DNA of 64,000 nucleotides from Anaeramoeba flamelloides. Lineage: Eukaryota > Metamonada > Anaeramoebidae. The stretch is taken from contig JANTQA010000008.1 in the NCBI GenBank assembly GCA_027625915.1, forward strand, positions 5,573,501 through 5,637,500, given 5' to 3'. A program made the position numbers and the translations under genes. The notes under the pieces were generated by a model. It was given only the letters and a program-made list of their open reading frames with translations, was not told the origin of the DNA and searched no databases. This document shows positions 59,301-64,000 of this stretch, piece by piece (positions within the stretch are counted from its first letter, which is position 1; each line of letters opens with the position of its first letter).

Positions 59301-59637
59301 AGCACGGATAATATTTTGAAACACGGATTATAGTCGTTGTGCACGAATTATTTTGATCACTGTAGGTTTCAATTTGTGGTATATCTATAAAAAGATAAAT
59401 AGAAAATGAAGTGAAAATTTTACGATTTCAAATTAAAATACCAATATGGAAAAAGTTATGAAAATAATTTCCGAAATAGTATTTATATACCAGTATTATT
59501 GAAAAAAAGGTTAATTACACCCAAACTGCCCTTATAAACTAAATTTCAAAATCATTGAACTATTAAAAAACAAATTTTGAAAATAAATATTTTTAAAAAT
59601 CGAAGTTTTCTATTATAATACAAAAATTAATATTTTA

Positions 59638-60079
59638 CAACCGTTCCAAGGCTACCATAAAATTTTAAATAAAACAAAATTGAGTTTTCTATTCTTATTT
59701 TCCATTTTCAAAAAAATTGGAAATAAGAGTTATTATTCAAAAAAAAATTTTAATAAATGTGCTATTATTCAAATTTTGGTTAGATCAAAAAAAATATCAA
59801 AGATCCTTGAAGCTTAAAAATTATTAGTCCAAAAAAGCTCAAAAAAATATCAATATTTACTGTTCTTGAAAAATTTTGCCTTTTTTGAACAATATTTTTG
59901 AGTGATTCATGAATCTTGAAATTTTTTTTTTTGATGTTCAATATTTGAATAATTGCACATTTATTAAAAATTTTTTTTGAATAATAACTCTTATTTCCAA
60001 TTTTTTTGAAAATGGAAAATAAGAATAGAAAACTCAATTTTGTTTTATTTAAAAATTTATGGTAGCCTTGGAAAGACTG
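59638..60079. mobile_element. TA-flanked foldback MITE (family M2, copy 2)
   Basis: A 442-bp element bounded by TA at 59636-59637 and 60080-60081. Arms of about 135 bases pair through TTCCAAGGCTACCATAAA, TTTTCTATTCTTATTTTCC, AATAAGAGTTATTATTC and their complements. It interrupts an R3 repeat whose uninterrupted form is at about 18960-19060, so insertion and target are directly visible. The TTCCAAGGCTACC end is shared with 47813-48209. Confidence 0.85.
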
Positions 60080-60334
60080 TAATATTCAGTTCTATACACA
60101 AAAAATTATTATTTTTCTGCTCTAGAACCAAAAAAAAAAAATTAAAAAAAAATTGGATATTTATTTTGAAAAGTAGCCTTACTTAACCCCTTTTTAGAAA
60201 TTTAAACATGAAAACTATGTTTTCATTATTATTGATTATAGAGAATGAATTCAAACTTTTTATGGTTTAAAATTAATTCATTACATTTTTTTTTCTTTTA
60301 GTCCCTATACATAAATCCATCTAAACGTTGCTTG

Positions 60335-60860
60335 TATCAAATAGGGGACAATCCTTTTTTTCAAAATCTCAATTATTTTTTATAATTGATATTTTAAAGA
60401 ATGAATAAGAAATAAGAAGAATAATGGATACATCGAATAATAGTTGATATAAGTATGTTGTAAAACTATTAAACTAATGGATTTTCGTAAAAAAAGAAAA
60501 ACTCATATTCTTAAAGCACTTTTTAGAAAAAAAATAATTTTCATTAGGAACTTTAATTGAAGATCAAAATAAAAACCAATAGAAATCAATATATATATAT
60601 ATATATATATATATGTTTTATATAGTTATTTTCACTATTAAAACAGCATCAAAATACCATTTTTATTGGTAATAAATATTGATCTGGCTATAAAAAAAAA
60701 GCAAATGAATTCGGTATCTAAAAAAAAAAAAAGCCAAAATGATAAAAAAATGATTTTAATTTTGAAATTTCCCAAATTAATTTTTTCTTCTAATATTCAT
60801 TCAAACACTTTAAACACGTGTATTCCCCACATCACAAATGCCACCACCCTTATTGATAAA
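60335..60860. mobile_element. CAGTCAAAGG-type element (copy 3, degenerate ends)
   Basis: Internal landmarks match 38444-38958: AATGAATAAGAAATAAGAAG, CTAATGGATTTTCGTAAAAA and CTTTAAACACGTGTATTC. The terminal CAGTCAAAGG motifs are not preserved. A TA microsatellite has expanded inside (60591-60614). Confidence 0.5.
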
Positions 60861-61825
60861 CTTTTTAATTCTTAATTAGTTGCTATTAGTATCTCTTTTA
60901 AAAATCAAAGTAAGATTCAATTTCGTTACCATATATTTTTTTCGATAATTAAAGAATAAACCGTGTGGAATTTGAAATAATAATAACTTTAGCATTTTTT
61001 TTTTTTGGTTTAATATAAAATTTCATAATAATAAAACTAAAAAAAATCTATCTATCAATAGAAGCATGAAAATTTCATAGGAAAAAACAAGTTTAAATTT
61101 AAAGAATAACGATTTAAAATTGAAATAAAAAAAAATAATTGTTCTGTTCTCATATTTTTTTGTGTTTTTAAGAATTTGTATTAGCTATAATGCTTTTTTA
61201 TATTTTAGAAAAAAAATTATAAACTTGTAAATATACCCTCCTTTCCTAATTTCTAAAATTATTTTAAATGTCACACCTACTTAATAATAGAGATTTTGAT
61301 GATATAAATGCCCCAATCAGGATAAAGTTACCAAAATTGCAATAATTTCTATCAAAAAGTGGCATTTTTTCAAATCTTAATATTTTAGAATACAGCGATA
61401 TCCAATATTATAGTGATAATATGACAAATAGTGATATTCTCAATAAATAGCGATAATTATTAAAAAATAGAGATAAATGCTAAAATATCGTGATTAAAAA
61501 GTAATCGCGATATAATAGTTGATGGGTTTTTGGGCTAATTCAGCAATATTTTTACAATTTTTTTTTTTTGATCTAAGACTAAATTATTTGATAAAAAGTT
61601 ATTCTTTTTAATTTCTAACAAAAAAGATACTTGGTTTAAATAAGGATCATACCCACGACTTTTTATTGTAATTTTGTTTGATTTGATTGACAAACCTATC
61701 AATCCTTTTATATCAACAACAATAATAACTAAAGATAAATAAATATTTTTTTGCCCCACTTTTCGGAGCCGTGGAATACCAATTTATTAATACCAGTTTT
61801 TGGAATCTTATTATTAATAATCTTT

Positions 61826-62125
61826 CTATCGGGTTTTTACCCCCCCCTGTTTCTAGGGACGTGTCGTCAAGTGCTATTAGGTGCCTAGGCTTTTTTTTTA
61901 CTTTTTTGGAATGTAAGGTAAATTAAATAAATTTTATTTACATTTCAAAAAGTAAAAAAAACCTAACGGCGCTTTTTTTTAATTTAAGAAATTAAAAGAA
62001 AATTTTTGAAATTTTCTGTTTATTTCTCAAATTAAAAAAAAGTTAACCGCGGTTTTTCAGAAGACAAAAGAATTTAGTAAAATCAAGGATTTTACTTAAT
62101 TCTTTCAAACCCTAAAAAACCTAAG
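61826..62125. repeat. Hairpin-array family, copy with end module
   Basis: Begins with the GC-richer module CTATCGGGTTTTTACCCCCC...GACGTGTCGTCAAGTGC, then GTGCCTAGGC. Two hairpins follow: TTACTTTTTTGGAATGTAAG pairing across about 61897-61960, and TTTAAGAAATTAAAAG pairing to about 62040. Linkers read CCTAACGGCGC and AACCGCGG. The end module also occurs at about 11473-11530. Confidence 0.6.
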
Positions 62126-62282
62126 GACAGTAGATAATTTTTAATTTGGTCATGTAAATGATATAATATTTTTTTACTTTAATGTTTTAATTATTTTTCT
62201 TCTTCTCGTTTTTATTTAGTAAATTTTCTTTGACCACTCCGACTTAACAATAAATAAATAAATAAATAAATATTTTTTTCAG

Positions 62283-62620
62283 TTAATCATGGTATTGGTA
62301 ATTCTGTTGAATAAGAGAGCTTCTAAAGTAAAATACACTCCACCCTCTCTTTTAATGATATGTTCTTTTGGTGAAATCATTTTCTTTATATTCTACGAAG
62401 GCTGGAAGGGGTTGGACATGTTTTAAAAAGCTTTCACTACTTCCTAAGGCATCATTAACACCAATTATTTAGATTTTTTCTACAATTTCTGTCTTCTTCT
62501 TTTTCTTCCTTTTCTCATATCTTTATATTATATAGAAAGCACAACTTTAGTTTTAAGGTTTTTTCACTATTGATCACTAATAAAAAGGGAAATAACTCTT
62601 TATTCGTTTTGGTTACTTAA
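62283..62620 (+). CDS. Membrane-protein exons, unrecognised, partial
   Basis: A clean acceptor (ATATTTTTTTCAG) opens exon 62283-62419, reading LIMVLVILLNKRASKVKYTP and then a hydrophobic segment LLMICSFGEIIFFIFYEGW. A possible donor GTTTTA in phase 2 and the acceptor ATTATATAG lead to 62536 (IKHNFSFKVFSLLITNKKG), open to about 62622. The short basic loop followed by TPPSLL and a hydrophobic helix vaguely resembles helix 2 of seven-helix receptors, but that is weak. The minus strand of the first exon is also open (SESFLKHVQPLPAFVEYKEN before TAA), so strand is not fully settled. Exons upstream or beyond are unknown. Confidence 0.35.
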
Positions 62621-62748
62621 TTTGTGAAGGTAATAACTCCATTTTAAAAAATCAGATCTTCCCCATATTCAAGTATATTGTTGAAATTGATTATTATTAG
62701 TTTTACAATAAAATTCATTTGAGGTTTTAAATTTGGTTTAAAAAAAAA

Positions 62749-62885
62749 ATGAATAGAAAAAAATTTTTTTTTCCACTACAAACAAAAGCATTACTTTTCA
62801 TAAATTTTTTTGTCTTTCAAAACTTTCAATCAATTGAAGACAATTCACAACTCTTGCAAACACTTTCTTACATTCCAAAAGGGGG
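62749..62885 (+). CDS. Secreted or membrane protein, first exon, partial
   Basis: ATG at 62749 opens MNRKKFFFPLQTKALLFINF, continuing FVFQNFQSIEDNSQLLQTLS and YIPKG to a consensus donor GTAAGT at 62886. The basic start followed by a hydrophobic stretch looks like a signal peptide or first transmembrane helix. Alternatively, AATAG at 62752-62756 could be an acceptor, making this an internal exon of the gene to its left. The next exon was not found in the remaining 1.1 kb and may lie outside the window. Confidence 0.4.
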
Positions 62886-64000
62886 GTAAGTGTTGTAAAG
62901 GTCTCAACGTTTGGTAAAAGTCAAGAGATTTTTTAAAAGGTTATTTCAGAAAAAATAATTTTTCAATTTTTTGTTATAATTATTAATCACAATAATGTAA
63001 AATATCACGATTTTATGATTTTTTCATGATAAAGTTGATCTAGTCTCGATTGTTTAATACTATCACCGTTTAATTGTTAATATCATGATAATGTATGTTA
63101 TCATCAAAACCACTGTTGAATTTTTCGAAAAGTTCTTTGTTAAATTGAAAAAAAATGAAAGAAAAAATGATATTTTTTTTTATTATTTCGATGGGGGGGG
63201 GGGGGGGGTTATTAATTTCCTCTCATAGTTGTCAGGGTTTTTTTAATATAAGAAATAAACTAAAAATTAAAATAAAATACCGATTCATTTCTGAAATTAA
63301 AAAAAACCGCGGTTAGCCTTTCCAGAATACAGTTGAATTGAGGGAAATCTATGATTTTTCTCTATAAATAAACATAACCCCCAAGAAAATCCCAAGGTGC
63401 TTTTTTCGGGATTCAAAAGAATAAAATCGTTAGATTTTACAGATAAAATAGAAAACTTCAAGAAATGCTGACATTGGCAAATAAAACGGAAAACTGGAAG
63501 ACAATTATAAACACTTTTTCAAAAATTATGACTCATTTGAAATAATAAATTGAAAAAAAAAAAAATATCGTTTAGTATCCCAATACAATTAAAAATTAAA
63601 TCTGATTTGTAATTTACTTTTAAATCATTCTAAATCTATAAAAAGCTGATATTAAAAAATTAAAAAAAAAATAAAATTCAAAACTAAAAAAAGGAGTTAT
63701 ATTTTTTTATAAGATTATTCCAGTTTTTTAATTACCGAAGCATTCAATGAAAAAAGGTTAAAAAGAAGAATTTTTACGAATAAAAATAATTGAATTATAA
63801 AAAAAATTACTCAACCTCACTTTATTAATGAATTTTGTCATTTTTTAGATGTTTTTTTTTTCAAATTCGGTTTTGTTAACAAATAAATATCAAAAAAAAA
63901 TAAAAAAATAAAAATTTAATGAAAAAAAAGGACAAAAAAATCGAAAATATAAAGATTTCGTTCTGATTTACTCGGTTTTTTTTTTTTAATAAATTCACCT
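62886..64000. other. Right-edge non-coding DNA
   Basis: Probably intron of the gene starting at 62749. It includes a run of 16 G at 63193-63208 and a hairpin-array copy at 63233-63440. No exon is seen. Confidence 0.4.
63233..63440. repeat. Hairpin-array family, right-edge copy
   Basis: Contains AGAAATAAACTAAAAATTAA facing ATTTCTGAAATTAAAAAAAA, followed by ACCGCGGTTAGCC, then a TTTCCAGAATACAG segment and CCCAAGGTGC. These units parallel 21440-21560 and 61980-62060. Confidence 0.5.

Larger units (their letters stand above)
57794..62282. other. Repeat-rich interval, right side
   Basis: I found no convincing gene in this 4.5 kb. It holds the R5 copy (58915-59300), an R3 copy split by a foldback MITE (59530-60130), a degenerate CAGTCAAAGG element (about 60335-60860), a TA tract (60591-60614) and a hairpin array (61826-62125). 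Minus-strand open frames at 58687-58929, 59780-60037 and 61535-61759 lie in repeats or low-complexity DNA. Confidence 0.5.

Noticed and set aside
1-64000. Variant genetic code, since all confident genes end in TAA
   Set aside because: No confident exon contains in-frame TAG or TGA, so exclusive TAA is explained by A/T bias.

Overview
The window comes from the nuclear genome of a very AT-rich, intron-rich single-celled eukaryote. By eye it is about four-fifths A+T. Confident genes are spliced with GT..AG introns and all end in TAA. The Lys/Glu/Asn-repeat tails, many Ras-superfamily genes and repeat-bloated introns would suit an amoeboid protist such as Anaeramoeba, but the lineage is an inference and not shown by the sequence.

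Layout: the 3' end of an OLA1 (YchF-type) gene lies at 866-2302 (+). After a gene-poor stretch comes a complete nine-exon UVRAG/Vps38-like gene at 6668-12490 (+). A Ser-rich then Lys-rich unrecognised gene spans about 18240-24901 (+) with one very long intron. Two Rab GTPase genes then sit head to head: a Rab1-like gene at 27412-35196 (-), with a 13-nt microexon, and a Rab5/21-like gene at 36057-40753 (+). An RTF2 gene follows at 43905-45244 (-), with its frame broken at a 27-base homopolymer. Next are a small ubiquitin-like gene at 48798-49022 (+), an SH3-like plus RasGAP gene at 55072-57179 (-), a basic unrecognised exon at 57473-57793 (-), and the first exons of one or two membrane or secreted proteins at the right edge (62283-62885, +).

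The recognised genes point to Ras-family and endomembrane functions (two Rabs, a RasGAP, a Vps34-complex II subunit), plus replication-fork (RTF2) and translation-associated (OLA1) housekeeping. They do not form an operon-like system. Intron lengths are strongly bimodal: a compact class of about 84-108 bases, and long introns of 0.8-5.9 kb filled with mobile DNA.

Most remaining DNA is non-autonomous repeats. These include Tc1/mariner-like palindromic MITEs flanked by TA, two long foldback elements inside introns, a family of hairpin arrays joined by GTTAGG/CCTAGG linkers, a CAGTCAAAGG-ended family, several 350-700 bp dispersed families, and two tandem 5'-truncated LINE 3' ends inserted into a foldback element. 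I recognised no rRNA, tRNA or CRISPR array and no capsid- or envelope-bearing element.
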